Shown piece by piece: positions 1-7,078 of a stretch of DNA of 34,757 nt (the stretch's first letter is position 1; every line of letters starts with the position of its first letter). The position numbers and the translations under genes were made by a program. The DNA comes from Candidatus Gastranaerophilales bacterium (GTDB taxonomy: Bacteria; Cyanobacteriota; Vampirovibrionia; Gastranaerophilales; Gastranaerophilaceae): positions 1-34,757 of the forward strand of contig CALUTM010000018.1 of assembly GCA_944323705.1 (NCBI GenBank), read 5' to 3'. The notes below the pieces were generated by a model. That model saw only the letters and a list, made by a program, of their open reading frames with translations, was not told the DNA's origin and did no database searches.

Positions 1-805
1 CGCCAAGTTTTGACATAATCATATTTGTAGAAGTATTATCCGAATCCTGAATCATTGTTTTTGCAAGTTGATCAAGCGAATATTTCCCGCCCGTTCTTGC
101 ATATTGAAGCATTCCGGAACCCGATGACTTGTAATAATCCGTCAACGTCATTTCGTCATAAATAGTCATCTGTTTCGCTTCTATTGATTTAAATAAACGA
201 ACCAACACGGGTAGTTTTATTATACTAGCAGCAGAATACAATTTATCCCCGTTTATAACTACATATTGCCCGTTCTCATATTCCCAAACATAAATAGCAG
301 GCTTTACAGTCGGATATTGAGCCATTAATTGCCGAAGCTGCTCCTTCAGCCCTGCCATTTCTTTTGTATGATACATTGTAGTAACTTCACTGTGCATTTT
401 TTGCACCGTAGGGGTTAAAAGCAAGCGATTATTAAATAAATCATTACTTAAATAGTTAGTAACAGGATTTGCTAAGGCATATAAATCAGCCCCCGGAATT
501 TTCCAATTCTTATATGCCATTCCCTGTACAGGTTCCGTTGAAACGGATAAAACCTGCGGGAAAAACACCTGTCTTATCAACCGATTATAACAAGTCGGGA
601 AAACAAAATACATAAATGCCGCCAAAAACGAAAAAACAACAACCAACCTGAATAATCTGACAATCGGGTTTGTTTTCTTTCTTTTGACAGGCATAACCCT
701 TGTCGTTTTCCTTGTCGGTACGACATACAGCCTGTTTGGTGCTTTTTGCTGTTGTTTATAGGCGTACAAGAACAATCCCTCCAAATCCCATTTCAATACT
801 AACAT
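1..805 (-). CDS. membrane-anchored class A beta-lactamase-like serine hydrolase (C-terminus cut by window edge)
   Basis: The reading frame starts at ATG 803-805 behind an AAGGCGG ribosome site and runs off the left edge after 268 codons. Residues about 1-48 are basic and cytoplasmic; about 49-70 form one hydrophobic membrane anchor (LFRLVVVFSFLAAFMYFVF), so the catalytic part should lie outside the membrane. The serine hydrolase signature S194-I-I-K197 and S255-D-N257 are visible, 61 residues apart, the spacing of Ser70 and Ser130 in class A beta-lactamases. The Glu166 region and KTG box are beyond the edge. Members of this fold act as beta-lactamases or D,D-peptidases; the long linker between anchor and domain (about 71-165) suggests a housekeeping peptidoglycan role at least as much as resistance. 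Family is fairly sure, activity is not. It is divergent from the small exported-protein gene at 935. Confidence 0.8.
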   Translation of the reverse strand, partial: MLVLKWDLEGLFLYAYKQQQKAPNRLYVVPTRKTTRVMPVKRKKTNPIVRLFRLVVVFSFLAAFMYFVFPTCYNRLIRQVFFPQVLSVSTEPVQGMAYKNWKIPGADLYALANPVTNYLSNDLFNNRLLLTPTVQKMHSEVTTMYHTKEMAGLKEQLRQLMAQYPTVKPAIYVWEYENGQYVVINGDKLYSAASIIKLPVLVRLFKSIEAKQMTIYDEMTLTDYYKSSGSGMLQYARTGGKYSLDQLAKTMIQDSDNTSTNMIMSKLG

Positions 806-934
806 TATAGTCCGCCTTGAGACATCCTTCAAAAAGTGGAATTAAAACAAAACAGTAAAAAAGAGGTAGCCCGCTCAGGTAATGATAGTTATGAAAATAA
901 ATTTACAATATAAAAGAAACAGGGAGATTTAATT

Positions 935-1255
935 ATGAAAAAGTTTTTGATATTATCAGCACTAATTTTTGCACTACCGACTTTTGCGGTTTGTGCTATT
1001 GAAGGAGGTGATACCGTTTGTTCGCTTCCGGGGTTTAGGGAACAGATAACACCTACTTATGACCCTAAAAGTAATATAAGTGAGTATTCAGACTCGCCGG
1101 AAGCACGTCTTAATCCGATAGACAGAAGTGACATTGAGCAGGAAATGCGACGTTTTACTCCTGCGGAAGGCAATTATAGTTATAATTCCAGCTGCCAATT
1201 CGGTGTATGTATGCAAAACAGAAGCACCCCGTTGTTTCAACAGCCTAAGCAATAA
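935..1255 (+). CDS. small exported protein, unknown function (106 aa)
   Basis: A 106-residue protein with a clear N-terminal signal sequence (MKKFLILSALIFALPTFA, h-region 4-18) and a mature part of about 86 residues rich in Ser, Pro, Asn and acidic residues. Four cysteines remain after the h-region (C20, C29, C87, C92); the last two form a C-x4-C pair near the C-terminus (SCQFGVC), which could make a disulfide outside the cytoplasm. C20 is not in a convincing lipobox. Start is set by GGGAG eight bases upstream. A hairpin terminator begins at the stop codon. I recognise no family. A TACAAT -10-like element lies at about 903-908. The gene is flanked by the divergent beta-lactamase-like gene and the convergent exported coiled-coil gene. 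Confidence 0.65.
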   Translation: MKKFLILSALIFALPTFAVCAIEGGDTVCSLPGFREQITPTYDPKSNISEYSDSPEARLNPIDRSDIEQEMRRFTPAEGNYSYNSSCQFGVCMQNRSTPLFQQPKQ

Positions 1256-1279
1256 AAAAGAGGGCAATGCCCTCTTTTT
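1255..1279. terminator. bidirectional intrinsic terminator
   Basis: Perfect 11-bp stem (AAAAAGAGGGC / GCCCTCTTTTT) with a three-base AAT loop. The A-run on one side and T-run on the other make it work in both directions, closing the gene ending at 1255 (+) and the gene ending at 1278 (-). It overlaps both stop codons. Confidence 0.85.
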
Positions 1280-1670
1280 ATAACATATTTTTTCTGATTT
1301 TTTCTTTTGCCTTGTCAATCTCTTTAATTCTTTTTTCAATAGAACTAACCTGTTTTTTCAAGGCCTTTCTTTCGGTTTTAATAAGCTTGTATTGAGCGTC
1401 AACATCTGCATATTTGGTCTTACAGTTTAACAGGTCATTACGAATATCAACCTGAGCATTATCAAGCTGCAAGATTGCATTCTGAATATTGCCGTTACCA
1501 ACCGCATCACCTTCTGCGGATGACGATACCGCAGTAGTAGATTTTGCGGCAGATGTTGTCGTTCCGTATTGTGTATCGTTAAAATTCAATGGAGTAAAGG
1601 CATTCCCGTCCGCCATTGCCGGAATATTAATTATTGCAGCCAATCCTAAAGCTAAAAACAATCTCTTCAT
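1278..1670 (-). CDS. small exported coiled-coil protein, unknown function
   Basis: From ATG 1668-1670 this is a 130-residue protein. A GTG two codons upstream (1674-1676) is also open, but AGGAG lies only two bases from the GTG and eight from the ATG, so the ATG is preferred. Residues 1-20 are a signal peptide (MKRLFLALGLAAIINIPAMA). The next 50 residues are low-complexity Ser/Thr/Ala. The C-terminal half (about 60-130) is highly charged and heptad-like (NAILQLDNAQVDIRNDLLNC, then Lys/Glu-rich helix), predicting a long coiled coil with a single Cys. I recognise no family; a periplasmic structural or adaptor role is only a guess. Confidence 0.65.
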   Translation of the reverse strand: MKRLFLALGLAAIINIPAMADGNAFTPLNFNDTQYGTTTSAAKSTTAVSSSAEGDAVGNGNIQNAILQLDNAQVDIRNDLLNCKTKYADVDAQYKLIKTERKALKKQVSSIEKRIKEIDKAKEKIRKNML

Positions 1671-1740
1671 TTTCACTTCTCCTATCTTATATATACCAGT
1701 ATCATATTATACTTTATGCGTTTTGACTATCCTTTATTAA

Positions 1741-2199
1741 ATGTATAAAATAAAAAACATGGAAAAAAATTTTTGTAACAAATGCGGCAAATGTTGTGAA
1801 AAAATAGCGGTGGATTTCAATACCAATGTTATGTATCGTGACGGCATACAAGTACTTTCACCGACTTTTTCATCAATGCTTATACCTGTAAGTAGAACGA
1901 AAAATATAACTTTTTGTTCATGCAAATTTTTGATAAACAATTTGTGTACCAACCCCGAAAAACCTAAAGAATGTTCTGATTACCCGAATTCCCCCTTTGC
2001 TTTTTTACCCGAAGGATGCGGCTATGAAGGGTATATTTTCATGCAAAACGAACGTATCAAACAAAAAGTTCGAAAACTCAAAGAAGAAATCCTTGATTAC
2101 TCAACAAAGCTTTCAACAGAAAAAGAACTCAAAAAAATTATCGACCATCATCAGGCTTTTATAGACAAATACAAGCAGTACGGTTCTTATGACTGGTAA
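1741..2199 (+). CDS. YkgJ-like CxxCxxCC cysteine-cluster protein
   Basis: A 152-residue cytoplasmic protein with the N-terminal cluster C-x2-C-x3-CC (FCNKCGKCCEK) and later single cysteines (about C60-C62, LC, ECSDYP, EGCGY) in the arrangement of the YkgJ/UPF0153 family, which is thought to bind iron or zinc; no enzymatic role is established. The C-terminal 50 residues form a charged helix. Two in-frame starts exist: ATG 1741 and ATG 1759. Neither has a ribosome site. A weak promoter (TTGACT 1723-1728, 15 bases, TATAAA 1744-1749) would favour the 1759 start with a very short leader. Family assignment is good, start uncertain. Confidence 0.75.
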   Translation: MYKIKNMEKNFCNKCGKCCEKIAVDFNTNVMYRDGIQVLSPTFSSMLIPVSRTKNITFCSCKFLINNLCTNPEKPKECSDYPNSPFAFLPEGCGYEGYIFMQNERIKQKVRKLKEEILDYSTKLSTEKELKKIIDHHQAFIDKYKQYGSYDW

Positions 2200-2252
2200 A
2201 TCTTGTTTTTTCACCAAAAAACTTGCGAGTTTTCATACAGACTCATTATGTT

Positions 2253-2328
2253 AACTTTTGTAACGAAAGTTCAGCACTCTGAAAGTAAGTAATTTTTAAA
2301 TACTTTATATATATGAGTACATGTAAGG
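2253..2328 (+). promoter_or_regulatory. putative promoter/operator of the 2339 gene (TGTAAC box)
   Basis: An inverted repeat AACTTT-TGTAACG-AAAGTT (2253-2271) carries TGTAAC at 2259-2264. After 38 bases comes CTTTATATAT (2303-2312), a -10-like stretch, then TAAGGA (2324-2329), which serves as ribosome site ten bases before the ATG. The same box and spacing recur before 3273, 12816-14108 (minus) and, one helical turn shorter, 4938. Function is inferred. Confidence 0.4.
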
Positions 2329-2338
2329 ATATTATATA

Positions 2339-3157
2339 ATGAGTCCAAACCACATAAACATTAACAGCTTTAATAAGACTTACATAAATGCCTGCGGCGG
2401 CGGATTTGGCGGGCACTATGGATTTATAAACAGTTGTTTTAATTACGGCTGCGGCCCGGTAAGTCCCTGGGGAAATTTCTCATTCGGTATGGGCTGCGGT
2501 TTTGGCTCCTCATTAGGTATGTTCTTCGGTAATATGTTCAATATGTTCGGTATGCCGGGCTTATTTGGCGGATTTAATATTTGGAATCTGTTTGGAAACT
2601 CCAATCAATCCGATAGGACGTCCGATTCTTCCGGCTGTCAATGTAAGCACTGCGGGCAGGATAACTCGGATAAAGTAAAAGAGGAAGAAGACAAAGTTTC
2701 CGAGAATTCCGAAACGCCCAAAGACAATAAAGTAGAAAAGAAGAGACGCTTGAGAGACAAAAGAGAGATAAAAATAGAGCATGATTGCCCTGACAAAGCT
2801 ATTGCCGACGAAATGGAACGCGTCGGAAAAGAAGCTTTAAAACAGTACTTAAAGACAGGCAAATATACAGCCGCAGATATTCCAATTCCAAGAGCAAAAG
2901 CAACAATAACAACCTTCCGTATAATTCCTGCCTATGATTTAACAAACGGGACAAAGAATGATCACAGAAACGAAGATGGAAATATTGTGAGAGTTGCCGA
3001 TGGCACAGTTATTAAGTTTGAATATGAGTATGAGGGTAAAACTTATACCTGCAAGCTGACCTCACACAAAACTCCCCGAAAAGGTGGGGCTAGAACATAT
3101 ACAGAAACAAAAAATACACCTACACTTGAGCTGGAGCAACAAAGATATTGTAAATAA
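2339..3157 (+). CDS. Gly/Phe/Cys-rich-head protein with a C-terminal domain shared with the 3273 protein
   Basis: A 272-residue protein with no classical signal peptide. Residues 1-90 are glycine-, phenylalanine-, asparagine- and methionine-rich (for example CGGGFGGHYGF, FGNMFNMFGMPGLFGGF). A Cys motif CQCKHC follows at about 98-103, then a charged linker (about 105-150). Residues about 152-265 form a compact domain that aligns with the C-terminus of the next gene's product: DKA-x3-EM, two helices, IP, then a DGT/ND/R/DG/I-V-R pattern and a beta-rich tail ending in TYT or TYN. The two genes are adjacent with a separate TGTAAC site between them, so they are probably a diverged tandem pair. Function unknown; the disordered head and lack of signal peptide suggest non-classical export or a large surface complex, which is inference. 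Confidence 0.65.
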   Translation: MSPNHININSFNKTYINACGGGFGGHYGFINSCFNYGCGPVSPWGNFSFGMGCGFGSSLGMFFGNMFNMFGMPGLFGGFNIWNLFGNSNQSDRTSDSSGCQCKHCGQDNSDKVKEEEDKVSENSETPKDNKVEKKRRLRDKREIKIEHDCPDKAIADEMERVGKEALKQYLKTGKYTAADIPIPRAKATITTFRIIPAYDLTNGTKNDHRNEDGNIVRVADGTVIKFEYEYEGKTYTCKLTSHKTPRKGGARTYTETKNTPTLELEQQRYCK

Positions 3158-3220
3158 TTGTAACAATATTATTAAAAACTCTAAAGTTTCAAAAAAAAAT
3201 GTCGTTATACAAGTTATAAC
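3157..3220 (+). promoter_or_regulatory. putative promoter/operator of the 3273 gene (TGTAAC box)
   Basis: ATTG-TAA-CAAT palindrome (3157-3167) containing TGTAAC 3159-3164; exactly 38 bases later comes CGTTATACAA with TATACA as a possible -10. A second inverted repeat GTTATA-N5-TATAAC (3204-3220) lies over that element. The ribosome site AAAGGAG is further downstream, seven bases before ATG 3273. Confidence 0.35.
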
Positions 3221-3272
3221 ATCGAATTTTAGTAAGTAAAGATAAGAGTAAACTTTAGAAAGGAGTTTTATT

Positions 3273-4163
3273 ATGACAGACATTAATCCCGTTAATATGG
3301 GCGGAGTAAATCCACAAAATTCAGCAGACCAGTCTGAGCAAGTAAAAAAAGAAAAATCAGAATCTTCTATATTTTCGGGCTATGATAAGAATCAGGACAG
3401 TATCGTTACGTCGGAAGAAATGGGCATAAAAAAAACATTAGAAAAAGCCCTGGATATGCTACCGAATTTTGCAAAAAATTCAAAGGTTGCAAATGCTTTA
3501 AAACAAATTGGCAAATCGATAGAAAAACTTGGTGAAAATATTACTTATGACGCACAAGACAGTAACGCACTTGACAATGTAAGCAGAGAAGTAACTGCAA
3601 GAATCGAAGATGCAGAAAATTTGGCAAAAATTGTTAAAAAATTGAACAAAGGTGATGCAGGAAATGCTGCAAACGATTTTAATAACCTAGAATTAAAAAG
3701 TGATGCAGTCAAAACTGCACTGGGAGCAGAAAATGTAGAAGAACATAATGAGGATGCCCAGAATAATATAACAGACAAGGCAGTTCAAGAGGAAATGAAC
3801 AATGCATTGAATAAAGCCGTGCAGCTCATGAAATCTACTGGTGACATCAACGAAGACATTGATCTGTCACAAATTCCCATACAAAAAATTAAAGGATTAA
3901 CACTCACTAATATTAAAGCAACACGACAACTTGATTTTGAAGATGGAACTCTAAACGATAGCAGACGTTCAGACGGCAGCATAGACCGTGCTACAGACAG
4001 AATAAAAGTTCAATTGGTAGGTACATATACACAAGACGGAGTATCCAAACCCGTAACGGTAGAAACCGTATTTACACCATCCCAAAAATATGATACAGGC
4101 AACACATATAATGATGGAAAATCAATAGACTTCTCCGTTGATGAAGGTTTTGAAATCTTATAG
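3273..4163 (+). CDS. EF-hand-loop protein, paralogous C-terminal domain with the 2339 protein
   Basis: A 296-residue, acidic, helix-rich protein without signal peptide. Near residues 36-47 (DKNQDSIVTSEE) is a good 12-position calcium-binding EF-hand loop: Asp1, Asn3, Asp5, hydrophobic 8 and Glu12. Residues about 50-165 are amphipathic helices (many Lys, Glu, Ala, Asn), like a coiled-coil or helical bundle. The C-terminal 115 residues match the C-terminal domain of the 2339 product: DKAVQEEM, SQIPI, the segment FEDGTLNDSRRSDGS and a beta-rich end. A strong AAAGGAG fixes the start; a perfect hairpin terminator follows. Function unknown. Calcium-dependent folding outside the cell would suit an exported protein, but that is inference. 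Confidence 0.65.
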   Translation: MTDINPVNMGGVNPQNSADQSEQVKKEKSESSIFSGYDKNQDSIVTSEEMGIKKTLEKALDMLPNFAKNSKVANALKQIGKSIEKLGENITYDAQDSNALDNVSREVTARIEDAENLAKIVKKLNKGDAGNAANDFNNLELKSDAVKTALGAENVEEHNEDAQNNITDKAVQEEMNNALNKAVQLMKSTGDINEDIDLSQIPIQKIKGLTLTNIKATRQLDFEDGTLNDSRRSDGSIDRATDRIKVQLVGTYTQDGVSKPVTVETVFTPSQKYDTGNTYNDGKSIDFSVDEGFEIL

Positions 4164-4210
4164 AAATAATTCTAAAAGAGCACAAATAAAATCTATAAAG
4201 AATATAAGGA

Positions 4211-4235
4211 TGCGGTAAATCATAGATTTACCGCA
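4211..4235 (+). terminator. intrinsic terminator after the 3273 gene
   Basis: Perfect 11-bp stem TGCGGTAAATC / GATTTACCGCA with a 3-base ATA loop, followed by TTCTTAA. It sits 48 bases after the stop codon at 4163. Confidence 0.7.
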
Positions 4236-4246
4236 TTCTTAAGTTA

Positions 4247-4397
4247 ATGTCGGGCATTGCCCGCCATTACTTAGCAAATGTAAGCGTTCCCTCTCCTAAC
4301 AGGAGAGGGTTAGGGTGAGGTGTCAAGCTTCTACTGAAAATAGAGGAAAATGCCGATAATATTCAATATAAAAAGTTGTTGTCGGGCAATGCCCGAC
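4247..4397. repeat. palindromic repeat cluster in intergenic DNA
   Basis: Three short palindromes lie together. CGGGC-ATT-GCCCG (4251-4263) and GTCGGGC-AAT-GCCCGAC (4381-4397) are inverted copies of one unit with similar flanks. Between them CCCTCTCC-TAACA-GGAGAGGG (4289-4309) is followed by TTAGGGTGAGG, a motif seen as an interspersed repeat in many bacterial genomes. They are more GC-rich than their surroundings and contain no reading frame worth calling. Confidence 0.7.
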
Positions 4398-4492
4398 TTA
4401 CATGTAATTTCTGGTCGTTCAGGGGTAAATATAACCGATTAATAGTTATGTGGTACTCAAAACTACGCACTCTGTCTTGTTGAATCTCATGA

Positions 4493-4653
4493 TGTCATCC
4501 TGAAAGATTAGAAAAACAAACTTAAGTGTAGTTTTTCAATCTGTTCAGAATCTTACCAAAACCTAAATATAATACCTGGTTTGTAAGATTCTGAACAGTT
4601 CGAAAAATTAACCGTTTTAAATAAATTAATTTTTCTGCACTTTCAGAATGACA
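4493..4653. repeat. nested inverted-repeat element (MITE/REP-like), about 161 bp
   Basis: The outer ends are TGTCATCCTGAAAG (4493-4506) and CTTTCAGAATGACA (4640-4653), inverted copies with one mismatch and further partial match inward. Within them CTGTTCAGAATCTTAC (4541-4556) and its exact reverse complement (4583-4598) form a 16-bp perfect stem that extends with mismatches. There is no coding capacity. Fragments of the same type follow outside the element (GAAACGAGTTCAGCATGAC at about 4684-4702, and GGAATGACA at about 4744). The layout resembles a non-autonomous mobile or REP/BIME-like element; no transposase is in the window. Confidence 0.6.
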
Positions 4654-4870
4654 GAATTTTTAAATTTATTCGGGACAGTTGTGGAAACGAGTTCAGCATG
4701 ACTGTGTTAGTGGTAGCATAACCGATTCATTACATTTAACCCTGGAATGACACGGAATTAATAGTTTATGTTTGATTTCACCCATCCTACTTTTTTGCGA
4801 ATAAAAAGAGACCGAAAATGGCATATTAATTAATAAAACTTTTTAAAAATACTTGCCCTTTTTCTAAGTA
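4654..4870. other. gene-free remainder of the 4164-4937 intergenic tract
   Basis: This stretch continues the repeat mosaic (half-copies of the TGTCAT/TTCAG sequences; the string ATAACCGATT occurs near 4428 and 4717) and then becomes featureless AT-rich DNA up to the 4938 promoter. I see no supported reading frame or RNA gene. Confidence 0.5.
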
Positions 4871-4874
4871 TTAA

Positions 4875-4929
4875 TTTTTGTAACAAAAAGGCAATTATTT
4901 ATTAAATATATACTTTATATATTTAAGGA
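4875..4929 (+). promoter_or_regulatory. putative promoter/operator of the 4938 gene (TGTAAC box)
   Basis: Perfect palindrome TTTTTG-TAA-CAAAAA (4875-4889). CTTTATATAT begins at 4913, 28 bases after TGTAAC, ten fewer than in the 2339 and 14108 regions. An alternative -10, TATATA at 4907-4912, would leave TAAGGA (4924-4929) free as ribosome site; which is used cannot be told from sequence. The 15-mer AAAAAGGCAATTATT (4885-4899) also occurs at 9899-9913 before another of these genes. Confidence 0.4.
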
Positions 4930-4937
4930 TATAAGTC

Positions 4938-5747
4938 ATGACATTTTACAACCCACTTGCAAATTTAAATATGAGTAACTTTATGGACGGGCTGAACTTT
5001 TCTTTCACCCCGACATTGTCGTTTTGGAGTGCTCAGTCTAATCCTGTAAATTCTTGGTTCAGCAGCTGGAATACGGTTTGGAATACACAGCCCAACTCTG
5101 CAAACTCTTGGTTTAGCAATTGGAATACAAGCTGGAATAACAATAGCCTCTTTAACTCATTCAATACTAACGATTTTTGGACAACACCGTCTGTATTCAA
5201 TTCTTCTCAACCGATACAATTTGATTTTAATAACTTATTTTCTACAACAAATATTTGGGACAGACCTTCAAACAACATTTGGAGCCAAGCAAGTTTTTCA
5301 TTCCCCGAAAGTAAAACAGGAGACAGCTTCACTACGACCAATAAAAATAAAAAAGATTTTTCTATAACAAATTATGACTCCGAATCGGGTGAAAAATTAG
5401 CACAAACAGCCCTTCAAGACTCTGTCGGTTTTAAAGGAAACTGTGCAAGGTATGTTAAAAGAGCAATTGAAAAATGCGGTTTAGGCAGCTATCAATACGG
5501 GCACGCTTATCAAATGACGAATATCTTACGCGGAAACAAACATTTTAAAGAAGTATCTCCCTCCGAATTTGATGTACAATCATTACCGGCAGGATGCATA
5601 CTTGTCTACAACAAAGGAGCCGAAGGTTACAGTTCTGAATACGGTCACACGGAGATTACAACAGGAGACGGCAGAGCGGTATCAGACGGAATAACCGATA
5701 ATCTTCATAAAAAACCGAGTGCAATTTTTGTACCGATCACTGCTTAA
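4938..5747 (+). CDS. Asn/Trp/Ser-rich-head protein with CHAP/NlpC-like peptidoglycan hydrolase domain
   Basis: 269 residues. Residues 1-125 are low complexity, rich in Asn, Trp, Ser and Phe, with an internal repeat: residues 38-49 (NSWFSSWNTVWN) recur at 56-67 with period 18. There is no classical signal peptide. Residues about 150-269 look like a papain-fold amidase: nucleophile Cys169 in GNCARYVKRA, the turn LPAGCILVYN (216-225) and His237 in YGHTEI, followed by GDGRAVSD. This matches the Cys/His order of CHAP and NlpC/P60 enzymes that cut peptide bonds in peptidoglycan. It may be a cell-wall remodelling enzyme or an effector against other cells; the odd head and shared upstream motif with other unusual proteins favour a secreted effector-like role (inference). 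Its stop overlaps the convergent porin gene by four bases. Confidence 0.7.
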   Translation: MTFYNPLANLNMSNFMDGLNFSFTPTLSFWSAQSNPVNSWFSSWNTVWNTQPNSANSWFSNWNTSWNNNSLFNSFNTNDFWTTPSVFNSSQPIQFDFNNLFSTTNIWDRPSNNIWSQASFSFPESKTGDSFTTTNKNKKDFSITNYDSESGEKLAQTALQDSVGFKGNCARYVKRAIEKCGLGSYQYGHAYQMTNILRGNKHFKEVSPSEFDVQSLPAGCILVYNKGAEGYSSEYGHTEITTGDGRAVSDGITDNLHKKPSAIFVPITA

Positions 5748-6898
5748 AGCATAATCTGCGTTCCTAAAATCAGCCTGTGGGAATCTTCAATCAAATCATT
5801 CTGGCAAAACACATAATTTAACATTAATTTTAAAGCCTGACCTTTTATAAAATAATTCACGCCCGCAGAATATTCCCGTCTGATATCATCTGCTATTTGT
5901 TTATTCGGCACAAAATGGTCATATCTTGCCAATAACTGCAATTTAGGAGTTATTTTATAGCCTATGGTTGAATAAAATCCTTCTGCGTGGTTTGTCGATA
6001 TTGTTCTAACCCCGTTATAACCGTTTGCCGCTGCATACTCAAAGTTTGCCATAAAATTTTTATACTCATATCCGGCATATAATCCCGACACAAAGTAATC
6101 TGTGCCGTTATGCCCCGTGGTTATACCACCGCCCAGAGTAACCTTCCCGTATTTACCGTTAGTTTTCCCCAGAGGCTTCAAGTTTACCCACCCTGCAAAT
6201 TCTGCTCCCGGGAAAAAGCTCCTAAAGTACGTATCAGAACTGTATCCGCCCAAATCGTATTCCACAAGGTCATAATTTCCCTTAATCCTAAGCCCGACTT
6301 TTCTGACATTCCCGAAGTTTCTGGAGATTTGTGCCCTTGCCACAAGAGGAATAATTGAATCCGAACGTCCGCCTTCATAGCCCGTAGGGGTTCTTGTGTT
6401 ACCTAAAATAACCGTGTGGTGAGGGATTGAAGTGTTGGCTATGTAAATATCAGATGGCAAAGTCTGCAAATAAGAATATCCGTCCAAAGGATCAAATCGT
6501 AAGCGGATTTCATAAAAATTTTTGCTCCCGCGAAATTTCCCGTTTATTCCTGCATGAATAGCATTAAAATCATAAACGGAATCACCGTCTGCCGAAATAT
6601 CCGTATCCAATGCCGCTCTATAATATCCGAAAAAATGCACATTCTCGACAATACCCGCATCAAACTTTTTCGTCAAAATTTCGTCTAAAAGATATGACGA
6701 ACTGTTCGTAGCTGTAATTTCTCTTGATTTAATATTCTGTATTTTTTCATAAAGTGTATACTTATTATCATCCGCACTCTCTTTTTGTATAACATCAGGC
6801 AGATTATTATCGTCAATATCAAGAATAACTTCCTCAATTGCAAAGACAGAAGTCTGGGTAAAAATCAGTATAATAAAAAGGTAAAAAAAATATTTCAC
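5744..6898 (-). CDS. outer-membrane porin, OprO/OprP (phosphate-selective porin) type
   Basis: 384 residues with a signal peptide (KYFFYLFIILIFTQTSVFA). After a polar segment (about 22-75) the rest is alternating beta-strand sequence with aromatic ends. The C-terminal part (FYSTIGYKITPKLQLLARYD, then the NYF/NYVF strands, ending GTQIML) matches the last strands of the porin O/P family, beta-barrel channels of the outer membrane often taking up anions or polyphosphate. Specificity cannot be read. The start is GTG 6896-6898: an in-frame stop lies two codons upstream, and there is no ribosome site. It implies a diderm envelope. Confidence 0.75.
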   Translation of the reverse strand: MKYFFYLFIILIFTQTSVFAIEEVILDIDDNNLPDVIQKESADDNKYTLYEKIQNIKSREITATNSSSYLLDEILTKKFDAGIVENVHFFGYYRAALDTDISADGDSVYDFNAIHAGINGKFRGSKNFYEIRLRFDPLDGYSYLQTLPSDIYIANTSIPHHTVILGNTRTPTGYEGGRSDSIIPLVARAQISRNFGNVRKVGLRIKGNYDLVEYDLGGYSSDTYFRSFFPGAEFAGWVNLKPLGKTNGKYGKVTLGGGITTGHNGTDYFVSGLYAGYEYKNFMANFEYAAANGYNGVRTISTNHAEGFYSTIGYKITPKLQLLARYDHFVPNKQIADDIRREYSAGVNYFIKGQALKLMLNYVFCQNDLIEDSHRLILGTQIML

Positions 6899-6971
6899 AA
6901 ATTAAGCATACCACATCTAAAGGATTTTTAAAATCTGTAATACCTCAAATGTATGATTTTATTTTTTTACT

Positions 6972-7001
6972 TTGTTAAAATTTGTAAAAATACTATATAA
7001 T
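6972..7001 (+). promoter_or_regulatory. promoter of the 7079 operon
   Basis: TTGTTA (6972-6977), 18 bases, TATAAT (6996-7001). It lies about 75 bases before the 7079 ATG, whose ribosome site is AGGAG with eight-base spacing. Confidence 0.5.
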
Positions 7002-7078
7002 ACTATTAGAATGGTTGACTTTTAGTAATATCCCATTAAAACAAAAAATAGAAGTGAATTAATATAGGAGATACCGCT

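Noticed and set aside
1771-1785. TTTTTGTAACAAATG, a match to the TGTAAC palindrome, inside the 1741 gene
   Set aside because: It encodes the conserved FCNKC of the cysteine cluster and has no TATATA element at the right distance; chance match.
6110-6358. 82-codon frame opposite the porin gene
   Set aside because: Lies wholly antisense to a well-supported porin and has no ribosome site or recognisable protein features.
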